Shown here piece by piece: positions 26,896 to 35,868 of a DNA stretch of 64,000 nt (the stretch's first letter is position 1; every line of letters begins with the position of its first letter). Origin of the DNA: Prevotella sp. UBA2739 (GTDB taxonomy: Bacteria > Bacteroidota > Bacteroidia > Bacteroidales > Bacteroidaceae); NCBI GenBank assembly GCA_002353525.1, contig DEJV01000033.1, forward strand, positions 13,243-77,242, given 5' to 3'. The notes beneath the pieces were generated by a model that was not told where the DNA came from, searched no databases, and saw nothing but the letters and a program-made list of their open reading frames with translations. Both the position numbers and the translations under genes were made by a program.

Positions 26896-27828
26896 ATGAA
26901 AAAGGTAATTATAAAGACCATGATGATGGCCGGCATACTGATGCTGGCTGCCTGTGGTACAAAGAAGGCTGTCGTGCAAGAAAAGAAGCCCGCAGTGGAT
27001 GCCTCGTCTGGGGCTACTACTCAGGTGCAGAAACCAGAAACGCCCAAGGTGAGCGCAGCCCAGCAAGCAGAGTTACAGCGCATGGATTTTCTGCATCGCG
27101 TGGCCGCCACTGCCTGTGGCAGCGAATATGTGTCGTCGAGAATCAGTCTGAACATCCAGAGTGGCTCGAAAGATATCACCGTGCCGGGTGTTATCCGCAT
27201 GAAGAAAGACGACGTCATCCGCATTCACGTGCAAATACCCTTGCTGGGTAGTGAGGTGGGACGCCTGGAGTTTACCAAAGACTATGTGCTCATCATGGAC
27301 CGTCTGCACAAACAGTACTTCAAAGCCGACTACAACCAAGTGGACTTCCTCAAGCGCCACGGGTTGACATTCTGTTCGCTGCAGGCACTTTTCTGGAACG
27401 AACTGACCGTGCCGGGATATACGAAACTGACCGATGCAGCGCTGAAGAAACTGAATGTGAACTTCGGTCAGGCTTCTTCAACCCCCATTACTATGAGCGA
27501 CGGCAATATGGAATATGTGTGGAATGCCGATAATTTGACGGGAAGGATTAAGGATGTGGCTGTTGCTTATGGAACCAAAACGGCTGGAAATACCAAGCTC
27601 ACCGTGAAGTACGATGACTTCAAGCCGCTGGGCATGGGACAGTTCCCCGCTAAACTGGGCATTGGCATGAACACCACGGCTATCAAAGGCAAGGCCAAGA
27701 GCATGAACCTGAACATCTCGCTGAATAATCCCTCGGCAAATAGCGACTGGGAAACGCGCACGGAGATCTCGAAGAAATATAAGCAAGTGAGCGTTGACGA
27801 CGTTCTTAAAATACTGATGAACCTGTGA
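26896..27828 (+). CDS. DUF4292 lipoprotein
   Basis: A 310-residue lipoprotein; MKKVIIKTMMMAGILMLAAC gives the lipidated Cys. An in-frame ATG at 26887 is an alternative start. The body (from about residue 55) matches DUF4292, a LolA/LolB-like beta fold: SRISLNIQSGSKDITVPGVI, DVIRIHVQIPLLGSEVGRLE, DRLHKQYFKADYNQ. A role in lipoprotein or outer-membrane handling is inferred from the fold only. Its TGA overlaps the ATG of the next gene (TGATG), indicating translational coupling with the EnvC-like protein. Confidence 0.85.
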   Translation: MKKVIIKTMMMAGILMLAACGTKKAVVQEKKPAVDASSGATTQVQKPETPKVSAAQQAELQRMDFLHRVAATACGSEYVSSRISLNIQSGSKDITVPGVIRMKKDDVIRIHVQIPLLGSEVGRLEFTKDYVLIMDRLHKQYFKADYNQVDFLKRHGLTFCSLQALFWNELTVPGYTKLTDAALKKLNVNFGQASSTPITMSDGNMEYVWNADNLTGRIKDVAVAYGTKTAGNTKLTVKYDDFKPLGMGQFPAKLGIGMNTTAIKGKAKSMNLNISLNNPSANSDWETRTEISKKYKQVSVDDVLKILMNL

Positions 27829-29510
27829 TGAGAAAACTGGCCATTTTGTTTGTAGCACTCTTGTGTGCCCTTTCGTTTTCTGCCCAAACCCGACAGTCGG
27901 CGCAGAAAAAGAAAGCAACGGCTGCTGCCACGCAGAAGAAAACTGCCACGACGACGGCAAAGAAACGGTCGACAAGCACCGTGAAAGGAAAGACTGCGGC
28001 CAATAAGAAAGGTGCCACCAATAAAACCACGACGAAGAGAACTACGACAAAAAGGAAACAGAAAACTCCTGTCTATACAAACGAGAATATCAAAGGGCTG
28101 CAAAACCAACGGGCTGCCATCCAAAAGAAAATCAAGGAGCAACAACGCCTGCTGAATGCCAACAAGGCTGATGTGAAGAAACGACTGAGCGACTTGCTGG
28201 TTATCAACTCTGAGATTACCACAAGAAAGAAAACCATCGACACCATTCAAAGTGACATCCGACACATCGACGGTAACATTGAACTGCTGAAGACGCAGCT
28301 CAACACCCTTGAGGAACAGCTGAAAGACCGTAAGGCCAAGTATGTGAGGTCGATGCGCTATATGGCCCGTCACCGCAACATACAAGACCAGCTGATGTTT
28401 ATCTTCAGTGCCGACAACCTGTCGCAGATGTATCGCCGCATGCGTTTCGTGCGCGAGTACGCATCCTATCAGAAAGCACAGGGAGAATTGGTGAAGGCAA
28501 AGCAGCAGCAGATTGACGAGAAACAGAAACAGCTGAAGCAGGTGCGAGGACAGAAAAACACTCTGCTGAACAAAGGGAAGAAAGAACAGGCAGAACTGGA
28601 AGGACAGCAGAACGAACAGCAGAAAATGGTGAACACCCTGCAGAAACAGCAGAAAACCATACAGGCTGTGATTGACGACCAGAAGAAGAAAGATGCCGAA
28701 CTGAATGCCGAAATCGACCGGCTGGTAGCTATAGAGGTGGCTAAGGCCAAGGCTCGTGCTGAGGCCGAAGCGAAGCGAAAGGCTGCCGAGGCTGCTGCCG
28801 CCAAGAAAAAACGGGAGGAGGAACTGGCGCGTAAGAAGGCTGCTGCCGAGGCTGCCGCCCGCGAGAATGCCCGTAGAATAGAGGAAGCCCGTAAAGAGGA
28901 AGCCCGTCTGAAGGCTGCCGCCCGTGAGGTGTCGAAAGCCGATGCGGCTGCCAAAGAGCGTGCCGAGCAGTTAGCCCGTGAGGCCGAGGCCAATCGTAAG
29001 GCGGCCGAGCGCAAAGCCGAGGTGGACCGCAGCCGGCATGAGAAAGAGATTTCGGAAGCAAAGAAACAGTCGAATGATGAAGTGATGTTCTCATCGGCCG
29101 ACCGTAAACTGAGTGGCGGATTTGAAAATAATAAAGGGCGGTTGCCCATACCTATTACCGGTAAATACCGTATTGTGAGCCACTACGGACAGTATCATGT
29201 GGAAGGATTGCGCAATATTACGCTCGATAATAAAGGTGTAAACATTCAGGGCCAGGCTGGGGCACAGGCTCGTGCTGTGTTCGATGGTGAGGTCAGTGCC
29301 GTATTTAGTTTCGGTGGAATGATGGTGGTCATGGTGCGTCATGGTCGTTACATCTCTGTATATTGTAATTTGCGGTCATGCAATGTGTCGAAAGGACAAC
29401 ACGTCAGTGCACGTCAGTCCTTGGGGGCTGTCGGTGCCGGTAATGTGCTTCAGTTCCAATTGCGCCGTGGTACGGACAAACTGAATCCCGAGGCGTGGTT
29501 AGGGCGCTAG
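27828..29510 (+). CDS. EnvC-like murein hydrolase activator with degenerate LytM domain
   Basis: A 560-residue exported protein. After the signal peptide (LLCALSFSAQ) comes a Lys/Thr/Ala-rich linker (about 20-85), then two long coiled coils (about 90-260 and 300-410; the second is a run of KAAAEAAARENARRIEEA type). An M23/LytM domain covers the last 120 residues. Zinc ligands are missing: GVNIQG stands where HxxxD-type G-D-I is expected and LQFQLRRG where HxH (LHFELR) is expected. As in EnvC and NlpD it should activate amidases at division sites rather than cut peptidoglycan. It is the last gene of the dut series and ends 4 bp from the convergent M20 gene. Confidence 0.9.
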   Translation: MRKLAILFVALLCALSFSAQTRQSAQKKKATAAATQKKTATTTAKKRSTSTVKGKTAANKKGATNKTTTKRTTTKRKQKTPVYTNENIKGLQNQRAAIQKKIKEQQRLLNANKADVKKRLSDLLVINSEITTRKKTIDTIQSDIRHIDGNIELLKTQLNTLEEQLKDRKAKYVRSMRYMARHRNIQDQLMFIFSADNLSQMYRRMRFVREYASYQKAQGELVKAKQQQIDEKQKQLKQVRGQKNTLLNKGKKEQAELEGQQNEQQKMVNTLQKQQKTIQAVIDDQKKKDAELNAEIDRLVAIEVAKAKARAEAEAKRKAAEAAAAKKKREEELARKKAAAEAAARENARRIEEARKEEARLKAAAREVSKADAAAKERAEQLAREAEANRKAAERKAEVDRSRHEKEISEAKKQSNDEVMFSSADRKLSGGFENNKGRLPIPITGKYRIVSHYGQYHVEGLRNITLDNKGVNIQGQAGAQARAVFDGEVSAVFSFGGMMVVMVRHGRYISVYCNLRSCNVSKGQHVSARQSLGAVGAGNVLQFQLRRGTDKLNPEAWLGR

Positions 29511-29514
29511 ATGC

Positions 29515-30585
29515 CTATTTATGTGAGTCGGTAGTACTTAGCAGACTGACATAAGTATGGATAGCGTTTTCGATTTCTGAGATACGGATAAATTCATTGG
29601 CTGCATGCGAGCGGGCCGAGTCGCCAGGACCCAGTTTGAACGATGGGAACGACATCAGGGCTTGGTCGCTCAGCGTAGGAGATCCGAAAGGTTGCATGCC
29701 CATCTGTTTGCAGCGTTCTACAAGCGGATGGTCTTCGGCAATGGCTGAGCTGTGCAACCGGAACGAGCGCGCTTTGAGCTCGCATTTTTTCATGTGGCGG
29801 CGAAGAAACTCAAACACATACTCATTATGGTAATACTCGTTGGTGCGCACGTCAATCACAAAGTGCAGCCGGTCGGGTACCACATTGTGTTGTGTGCCGG
29901 CCTCTACCACGGTGACGCTCATCTTCGTGGGACCCAACAGTTTGCTGGAGCGGCGGAACCGATGATCGCGCAGCCACACCAGGTCGTCGAGTGCCTCATA
30001 GATGGCATTGATGCCCTCATTGCGGGCAGCATGCCCTGATTGTCCGTAGGCATATCCGTCGATGACCATCAATCCGCGCTCGGCAATGGCTGGCTGCATG
30101 CCTGTGGGCTCACCCACGATGGCCACGTCGATGTGTGGAATTAGGGGAAGCACGCGGCTGATGCCGTCTTTCCCCGACACTTCCTCTTCGGCCGATGCCA
30201 GATAGACAAGGTTGTAATCGCAGGGTCGGTCTGCCATGATGCGAAACACCTGCAGTAATGACACAAGTCCGCCACCGCAGTCGTTGGCTCCCAGTCCGTA
30301 GAGTGTGTCGCCCTCGATGGTTGGTGCGAAAGGATCACGCGTCCATGAACTTACCGGTTTGACGGTGTCGATATGCGCATTGAGCAGCAGGGTGGGGCGC
30401 TGCTCGTCGAAATGCGGATGGAGCATCCATACGTTGTTGCCCTCCCGTTGGCAGGTAAGGCCCCATTCGTTGGCAGTACGTACGAGCAAGTCGGCGGCTT
30501 GCTGCTCCTCGCGGCTTACCGAAGGTGTTGCAATGAGTTGCTTGAGCAGCTCAACAGCATCGTGAGTATATCGTATCTCTTCCAT
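29515..30585 (-). CDS. M20 family deacetylase (ArgE/DapE type)
   Basis: A 356-residue di-zinc amidohydrolase. Ligand motifs are in order: NAHIDTVKP (His-x-Asp), GANDCGGGLVSLL (bridging Asp), SAEEEVSGKDG (Glu-Glu), GEPTG, and a C-terminal His in SARSHAANEF. Size and motifs fit the Bacteroidetes acetylornithine/succinylornithine deacetylase type, so arginine synthesis is the first guess, with DapE-like or peptidase activity as alternatives. No arg genes adjoin it. Start MEEIRYTHDAV at 30585 is preferred; 30597 would lie over the promoter -7 box. Confidence 0.88.
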   Translation of the reverse strand: MEEIRYTHDAVELLKQLIATPSVSREEQQAADLLVRTANEWGLTCQREGNNVWMLHPHFDEQRPTLLLNAHIDTVKPVSSWTRDPFAPTIEGDTLYGLGANDCGGGLVSLLQVFRIMADRPCDYNLVYLASAEEEVSGKDGISRVLPLIPHIDVAIVGEPTGMQPAIAERGLMVIDGYAYGQSGHAARNEGINAIYEALDDLVWLRDHRFRRSSKLLGPTKMSVTVVEAGTQHNVVPDRLHFVIDVRTNEYYHNEYVFEFLRRHMKKCELKARSFRLHSSAIAEDHPLVERCKQMGMQPFGSPTLSDQALMSFPSFKLGPGDSARSHAANEFIRISEIENAIHTYVSLLSTTDSHK

Positions 30586-30594
30586 ATTTAGTAA

Positions 30595-30602
30595 CAAAAG
30601 TA
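30595..30602 (-). promoter_or_regulatory. Candidate M20 gene -7 box, near-leaderless
   Basis: TACTTTTG on the minus strand fits TAnnTTTG. Its final G at 30595 is only nine bases before the A of the ATG at 30585, so the transcript would have a leader of zero to three bases. No clear -33 TTTG. Confidence 0.5.
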
Positions 30603-30632
30603 ATATTTTTCTTGATAAATGGATGAATTTAT

Positions 30633-30663
30633 TTTGTTTTTTTCACAAATTGCATTATCTTTG
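30633..30663 (+). promoter_or_regulatory. Promoter of the acyl-CoA ligase / prfB unit
   Basis: TTTG (30633-30636), 19 bp, TATCTTTG (30656-30663). A start near 30670 gives a leader of about 18 nt to the ATG at 30688. It is back-to-back with the M20 promoter. Confidence 0.8.
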
Positions 30664-30687
30664 CATGTGAGAATATCTTAAAGGCTT

Positions 30688-32496
30688 ATGCAGAACAATT
30701 GTCACATGTCGGTGCTCATTCACGAGCAGGCAAAGAAGTATGGAGAGAAAGTCGTGCTCAACTATCGCGACTTTGGTAGTCTAAAGTGGAAGAAAGCCAC
30801 TTGGAATGAATTCTCTCAAGTGGTGAAAGTTGTGTCGAATGCCATGCTCAACATGGGCGTGAAAGTGCAGGAGAATATTGGTGTATTCTCGCAAAACACG
30901 GTGCAGTATCTCTATACAGACTTTGGCGCTTTCGGCATTCGGGCGGTCACCATACCCTTCTATGCCACCAGTAGTGAACAGCAAGTGCAGTTTATGATAG
31001 GCGATGCAAATATCAGATTCTTGTTTGTTGGAGAGCAGGAACAATACGATAAGGCACACCGCATATTCCCACTCTGTCCGACGCTCGAGCGCATTATTGT
31101 GTTTGACAGTAGTGTGCGCATCAACCCCAATGACCCCAACACTATCTTTTTCGACGATTTCCTCAAACTAGGTGAGGGACTTCCGCGCCAGTCGGAGGTG
31201 GAAGAGCTCTACAAGCAGGCTAGTTTCGACGATATTGCCAATATCCTTTATACCAGTGGAACCACAGGCGACTCGAAGGGAGTGATACTGACTTACGGAC
31301 AATATCATGCTGCTTTTGAGGCAAATAACAAGTGTGTGCCAGTCGGCGAGAAAGACCGCATCATGAATTTCCTTCCCTTTACGCATGTTTTCGAACGGGG
31401 TTGGATGATTCTCTGTCTTACGGAAGGAGCAGAACTGATTGTCAATACCTATCCGAAGGAAGTGCAGCAGAGCATGCGCGAGACCCATCCCACGTGTATG
31501 AGTTCCGTGCCTCGTTTCTGGGAGAAGGTGCTGGTAGGCGTAAAAGAGAAAATCGACAATGCCAACGCCGTAGAACGGAAGTTGTTTAAGAAGGCACTGG
31601 CAGTAGGCCGGAAGCATAACATTGAATATCTGAGCCGGGGCAAGCGTCCGCTACTGCCTCTGCACATGGAGTATAAGATGTATGAGAAAACGCTTTTCAG
31701 CCTGATTAAGAAGCAACTGGGTCTTGAGGATGCGCATTTCTTCCCCACAGCTGGCGCTGCCGTGTCTGAGGAGGTAGAGGAGTTCGTCCATTCAGTGGGC
31801 ATCAACATGATTGTGGGGTATGGTCTTACTGAGAGCCTGGCCACCGTCAGCTGCGACCATTTGGGCGAGCCGTTTACGGTGGGTTCGGTAGGACGTCCTA
31901 TCGAGGGAATCGAAATAAAGATTGGCGAGAACGACGAGGTGTTGCTGAAAGGCCCGACCATCACAAAAGGCTATTACAAGCGCGACGCGCTGAATGAGCA
32001 GGCTTTCGATGCCGACGGATTCTTCCACACGGGCGATGCCGGCTATCTGAAAGATGGCGAACTGTTCCTGAAGGAACGCATCAAAGACCTCTTCAAGACC
32101 TCTAATGGCAAATATATCGCTCCGCAGATGATTGAGTCGAAGTTGCTGGTAGATAAGTTCGTAGAGCAGATTGCCATTATTGCCGACGAGCGCAAGTTCG
32201 TCTCGGCACTCATCGTGCCCGATTTCCACATGCTTGAGGATTATGCCAAAGACAATAACATATCGTTTGGCAGTCGTGAGGAACTTTGCCAAAACGAGAA
32301 AGTCAATAAGATGATTCGCGAGCGCATAGACACCCTGCAGCAGCAGTTGGCAAGCTATGAGCAGATTAAGCGCTTCACGCTCTTGCCCCATCCCTTTACT
32401 ATGGAGAAGGGCGAGTTGACAAACACACTGAAAATACGCCGTCAGATTTTGAGCAAAAATTATGCGGCAGTAATAGAAAAAATGTACGAGGAGTAA
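30688..32496 (+). CDS. AMP-binding long-chain acyl-CoA synthetase
   Basis: A 602-residue adenylate-forming enzyme that activates fatty acids to acyl-CoA through acyl-AMP. Signatures: P-loop-like YTSGTTGDSKGVILTYGQY (near residue 188), VGYGLTESLATVS (A5 motif), FFHTGDAGYLKDGELFLKER (A7), and a C-terminal Lys region GELTNTLKIRRQIL. This is the FadD/FAA type that lacks an extra N-terminal domain. It could serve fatty-acid scavenging for phospholipids. prfB follows after 9 bp in the same direction. Confidence 0.93.
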   Translation: MQNNCHMSVLIHEQAKKYGEKVVLNYRDFGSLKWKKATWNEFSQVVKVVSNAMLNMGVKVQENIGVFSQNTVQYLYTDFGAFGIRAVTIPFYATSSEQQVQFMIGDANIRFLFVGEQEQYDKAHRIFPLCPTLERIIVFDSSVRINPNDPNTIFFDDFLKLGEGLPRQSEVEELYKQASFDDIANILYTSGTTGDSKGVILTYGQYHAAFEANNKCVPVGEKDRIMNFLPFTHVFERGWMILCLTEGAELIVNTYPKEVQQSMRETHPTCMSSVPRFWEKVLVGVKEKIDNANAVERKLFKKALAVGRKHNIEYLSRGKRPLLPLHMEYKMYEKTLFSLIKKQLGLEDAHFFPTAGAAVSEEVEEFVHSVGINMIVGYGLTESLATVSCDHLGEPFTVGSVGRPIEGIEIKIGENDEVLLKGPTITKGYYKRDALNEQAFDADGFFHTGDAGYLKDGELFLKERIKDLFKTSNGKYIAPQMIESKLLVDKFVEQIAIIADERKFVSALIVPDFHMLEDYAKDNNISFGSREELCQNEKVNKMIRERIDTLQQQLASYEQIKRFTLLPHPFTMEKGELTNTLKIRRQILSKNYAAVIEKMYEE

Positions 32497-32505
32497 AGAA
32501 ACAAA

Positions 32506-33627
32506 ATGATCACTCAAGACCAATTGAAAGATGTGATGGAGCGTGCTGAGGCCCTGCATCGCTATCTTGACATCGACAGGAAGAAAATAGAATATGAAGA
32601 GGAGGATCTTCGCACACAGGCTCCCGACTTTTGGGAGGACCGTAAGCGTGCCGAAGAACAAATGAAAAAGGTAAAGGCTATCAAAAAATGGCTCGACGGC
32701 TATCAGGAAGTACGAACAATGGCCGACGAGTTGCAGTTGGCTTTTGACTTCTACCATGAGGAAATGGTGACCGAGGAAGAGGTCGACGAAGACTATCGTA
32801 AAGCCATTGCGGCAATCGAGGATCTGGAACTCAAGAACATGTTGCGGCAGAAGGAAGACCCGATGGACTGTGTGCTGAAAATCAATTCGGGTGCGGGAGG
32901 CACCGAAAGCCAGGACTGGGCATCCATGCTGATGCGCATGTATATGCGCTGGGCTGAGGCTCATGGACACAAGGTGAGCATCTCCAACCTGCAAGATGGC
33001 GATGAGGCCGGCATCAAGAGCGTCACCATGGAGATTGAAGGTGGCGAATATGCCTACGGATACCTGAAAAGTGAGAATGGCGTGCACCGTCTGGTGCGTG
33101 TCAGTCCTTTTAATGCACAAGGGAAACGTATGACTTCTTTCGCCTCTGTTTTCGTGTCGCCTTTGGTTGATGATACCATCGAAGTGTATGTCGACCCGGC
33201 TAAACTCTCGTGGGATACATTCCGTAGTAGCGGTGCTGGAGGACAGAATGTGAACAAGGTGGAGTCGGGTGTGCGCCTGCGCTATTGGTATACCGATCCC
33301 GATACGGGTGAGGAAGAAGAGATACTGATTGAGAATACAGAGACGCGCGACCAGCCCAAGAACAAAGAAAAGGCACTGCTCCTGCTGAAATCGCAGCTCT
33401 ACGACCGTGCAATGAAGAAGCGCCTTGAGGCTCAGGCTAAGATTGAAGCGGGCAAGAAGAAAATTGAATGGGGCTCGCAGATACGCTCTTATGTGTTCGA
33501 CGACCGAAGGGTGAAAGACCATCGCACCAACTATCAGACATCCGACGTGGATGGCGTGATGGACGGAAAGATTGATGGGTTTATCAAGGCCTATTTGATG
33601 GAGTTCCCGGTGACGGATGAGGAATAG
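32506..33627 (+). CDS. prfB: Peptide chain release factor 2, no programmed frameshift
   Basis: RF2 reads UGA and UAA stops and triggers peptide release. It has 373 residues in one continuous frame. The stop-codon tripeptide SPF is at residues 200-202 and the catalytic GGQ at 245-247 (GAGGQNVNKVE). In E. coli and many bacteria an in-frame UGA after CUU controls synthesis by +1 frameshift; here codons 20-22 are TAT CTT GAC (32563-32571), the same local sequence with the extra T absent, and there is no AGGGGG upstream. Autoregulation by that route is therefore absent. Confidence 0.97.
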   Translation: MITQDQLKDVMERAEALHRYLDIDRKKIEYEEEDLRTQAPDFWEDRKRAEEQMKKVKAIKKWLDGYQEVRTMADELQLAFDFYHEEMVTEEEVDEDYRKAIAAIEDLELKNMLRQKEDPMDCVLKINSGAGGTESQDWASMLMRMYMRWAEAHGHKVSISNLQDGDEAGIKSVTMEIEGGEYAYGYLKSENGVHRLVRVSPFNAQGKRMTSFASVFVSPLVDDTIEVYVDPAKLSWDTFRSSGAGGQNVNKVESGVRLRYWYTDPDTGEEEEILIENTETRDQPKNKEKALLLLKSQLYDRAMKKRLEAQAKIEAGKKKIEWGSQIRSYVFDDRRVKDHRTNYQTSDVDGVMDGKIDGFIKAYLMEFPVTDEE

Positions 33628-33650
33628 GTTTTTGGGAAGAACTAAGAAAG

Positions 33651-33712
33651 TCTAGGAAAACCTAGAAAATCCTAGGAAATCCTAGATAACCCTAGAAACT
33701 CCTAGTAAAAAA
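33651..33712. repeat. 10-bp CCTAGAAAAT repeat array after prfB
   Basis: Six units of 10 bp (TCTAGGAAAA, CCTAGAAAAT, CCTAGGAAAT, CCTAGATAAC, CCTAGAAACT, CCTAGTAAAA). It is the same family as the array at about 20002-20090, again just after a stop codon on the same strand, with phased A-tracts. Confidence 0.88.
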
Positions 33713-33741
33713 GATAGTATAAACTTTAATAATAAATCACT

Positions 33742-33888
33742 ATGAGCAAGAAAAAATTAAATGCAAAGCGTGAAGCTTACCAGAAAAAACAAGAACAGCA
33801 AGGAAAAAGCGTAGTCAATTGGATTTTCGGAATCCTCGTAGGACTGGCTGTTCTCTATCTGGTCTATTTAACAATTAGCATGGCTTAA
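33742..33888 (+). CDS. Small single-pass membrane protein (48 aa)
   Basis: A 48-residue ORF: a strongly basic, Gln-rich N terminus (MSKKKLNAKREAYQKKQEQQ) then one hydrophobic helix (VVNWIFGILVGLAVLYLVYL). The positive end would stay in the cytoplasm. It ends 5 bp before the CYTH start, which argues for a real gene, and its codon use is like that of neighbours. No function is recognised; a regulatory or complex-stabilising small protein is possible. Confidence 0.72.
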   Translation: MSKKKLNAKREAYQKKQEQQGKSVVNWIFGILVGLAVLYLVYLTISMA

Positions 33889-33893
33889 CCACC

Positions 33894-34397
33894 ATGAGTG
33901 GACTGGAAATTGAACGAAAATTCCTGGTTCGGAAAAAAGGCGGCAACTATCGGGAAGCCGCCTTTTCATTCAGTAACATCAAGCAGGGCTATATTCCTGC
34001 CGAGAATGCTACCGTGCGCATTCGTTTGCGCGACGACAAGGCGTATCTCACCATCAAGAGCCGTTCGTATAATAACGGACTCACCCGTTATGAGTTTGAG
34101 CAGGAAATACCTGTAGCCGATGCCAATGAGCTGCTGAAACTTTGTAAGGGAGGATTTGTGGATAAGACGCGCTATTTGGTGCATAGTGGGAAACATGTGT
34201 TTGAGGTGGACGAGTTCCATGGTGACAATGAGGGACTGGTCGTTGCCGAGGTAGAATTGAGCTATGAGGACGAACCGTTCGAGAAGCCTTCTTTCATAGG
34301 ACCCGAAGTTACTGACGACCGGCGTTTTCGCAATTCTGCCCTGATTTCATGTCCTTATATCCTCTGGCGAGATACAATGCCTGAGGAATATAGGTAA
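33894..34397 (+). CDS. CYTH domain protein (triphosphate tunnel family)
   Basis: A 167-residue single CYTH domain. The signature GLEIERKFLV (ExExK) is at the N terminus. Paired basic and acidic tunnel residues follow (ATVRIRLRDDKAYLTIKSR, LTRYEFEQEIP, KTRYLVHSGKHVFEVDEFHG, GLVVAEVELSYEDE). Family members are inorganic triphosphatases or adenylate-cyclase-like; with no cyclase evidence, triphosphatase (tripolyphosphate hydrolysis) is the likelier activity. It follows the 48-residue membrane protein after 5 bp. Confidence 0.9.
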   Translation: MSGLEIERKFLVRKKGGNYREAAFSFSNIKQGYIPAENATVRIRLRDDKAYLTIKSRSYNNGLTRYEFEQEIPVADANELLKLCKGGFVDKTRYLVHSGKHVFEVDEFHGDNEGLVVAEVELSYEDEPFEKPSFIGPEVTDDRRFRNSALISCPYILWRDTMPEEYR

Positions 34398-34500
34398 TTG
34401 ATAATTGACAATTGATAATTGACAATTTTTACGTGTAAAACCGAGGCGCGTGTTTCTCCGTGTAAATCTGGGGCGGAGGTTTGAGATTTCTGTATAAACA
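34398..34500. repeat. 14-bp AATTGATAATTGAC repeat and a CGTGTAAA direct repeat
   Basis: Immediately after the CYTH stop, AATTGATAATTGAC occurs twice (14-bp period). A looser direct repeat follows: CGTGTAAAACCGAGGCG near 34432 and CGTGTAAATCTGGGGCGG near 34462. No promoter is obvious for the symporter genes within this gap. Confidence 0.7.
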
Positions 34501-34511
34501 AGGAAATAGGT

Positions 34512-35867
34512 ATGAGTGAAAGGGCTAATTTTGGAAGTAAGCTGGGGGTAATCCTTGCCACGGCAGGTTCGGCTGTCGGTTTGGGCAATGTGTGGCGTTT
34601 CCCCTATATGACAGGACAAAATGGGGGCGCAGCTTTTATTTTGATTTATGTGTTGTGTGTGTTGCTCTTAGGCATCCCTTGCATGATCAACGAGTTCATT
34701 ATTGGCCGCAGTGCACAGACCAATACCGCGCGCGCCTATCGTAAACTGGCCAACGGAACCCCTTGGGCCCTGGTGGGTTATTTGGGTGTATTGGCAGGAT
34801 ACCTTATCACCAGCTATTATGCTGTGGTATCGGGCTGGTGCCTTCAGTATATCTATGCCTCGGTGGTGGGACAGTTGAACGGCGATCCTGAATATATCAA
34901 GACTTACTTCCAGTCGTTCTCGCAAGACCCCTTTAAGCCTATTTTCTGGACGGTTGTCATTCTTCTGACGACCCATTATGTGGTGTCCCATGGAGTGGAG
35001 CGTGGCATCGAACGGGCATCAAAAATGCTCATGCCCACCTTATTTATATTATTATTAGTCATCGTGGTGGCCTCGTGCATGCTGCCCGGAGCTGCCGATG
35101 GTATCGAGTTTCTCTTCTATCCTGATTTTTCGAAGGTCAACAAAGATGTCTTTCTGGGTGCTTTGGGGCAGTCGTTCTACTCTATGAGTATTGCGATGGG
35201 ATGCCTTTGCACCTATGCTTCTTATTTCAGCAGGCAAACCAACCTTACGAGTTCGGCTGTTCAGATTGGCGTGATCGACTGTCTGGTGGCAATCCTGGCC
35301 GGACTGATGATTTTCCCGGCAGCCTTCTCGGTGGGTGTAAATCCTGATAGCGGTCCTTCGCTCATCTTCATCACATTGCCCAATGTGTTCAACGAGGCTT
35401 TCTCGGGCATGCCTGTCATCGGATACATCATTTCGTTGCTCTTCTATGGACTCTTGTCGTTGGCTGCCCTCACCTCACTCATCTCGCTTCATGAGGTCAG
35501 TACGGCATTCTTCAGTGAGGAGCTTCACATCACCCGCAATCGCGGAGCCTGGCTGGTCACCGTTTCTTGTATCATCATCGGAGCGTTCTGCTCGTTGTCG
35601 CTGGGCCGGTTCGACGGCCTGCAGCTCTTTGGCAAACCATTATTCGATGTGTTCGACTTTGTGACGGGCCAGATTATGCTCCCCATTGGTGGTTTCCTTA
35701 CCTGTTTGTTTGTAGGGTGGTATGTTCCAAAGAAGTTGGTGCGCGACGAGTACACCAATTTCGGCACCATGCGCGGCAGATTCTTTCATGTCTATTTGTT
35801 CTGCATCCGATATGTGTGCCCCATCTGCATCCTTCTCATCTTCCTACATCAGTTGAATATCATTTAA
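34512..35867 (+). CDS. Sodium-dependent symporter, NSS/SNF family (copy 1)
   Basis: A 451-residue LeuT-fold transporter coupling sodium entry to uptake of an amino acid or related amine. The family signature in helix 1 is clear (GSAVGLGNVWRFPYMTGQNG), and helix 6/8 ligand regions include FYSMSIAMGCLCTYASYFSR and ALTSLISLHEV. Eleven to twelve membrane segments are visible. Substrate cannot be assigned. The next gene is a paralogue starting after a single base, so the two are surely co-transcribed. Confidence 0.94.
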   Translation: MSERANFGSKLGVILATAGSAVGLGNVWRFPYMTGQNGGAAFILIYVLCVLLLGIPCMINEFIIGRSAQTNTARAYRKLANGTPWALVGYLGVLAGYLITSYYAVVSGWCLQYIYASVVGQLNGDPEYIKTYFQSFSQDPFKPIFWTVVILLTTHYVVSHGVERGIERASKMLMPTLFILLLVIVVASCMLPGAADGIEFLFYPDFSKVNKDVFLGALGQSFYSMSIAMGCLCTYASYFSRQTNLTSSAVQIGVIDCLVAILAGLMIFPAAFSVGVNPDSGPSLIFITLPNVFNEAFSGMPVIGYIISLLFYGLLSLAALTSLISLHEVSTAFFSEELHITRNRGAWLVTVSCIIIGAFCSLSLGRFDGLQLFGKPLFDVFDFVTGQIMLPIGGFLTCLFVGWYVPKKLVRDEYTNFGTMRGRFFHVYLFCIRYVCPICILLIFLHQLNII

Positions 35868-35868
35868 A

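Noticed and set aside
32506..33627. Programmed +1 frameshift in prfB
   Set aside because: The frame is continuous and the in-frame TGA after CTT is absent.
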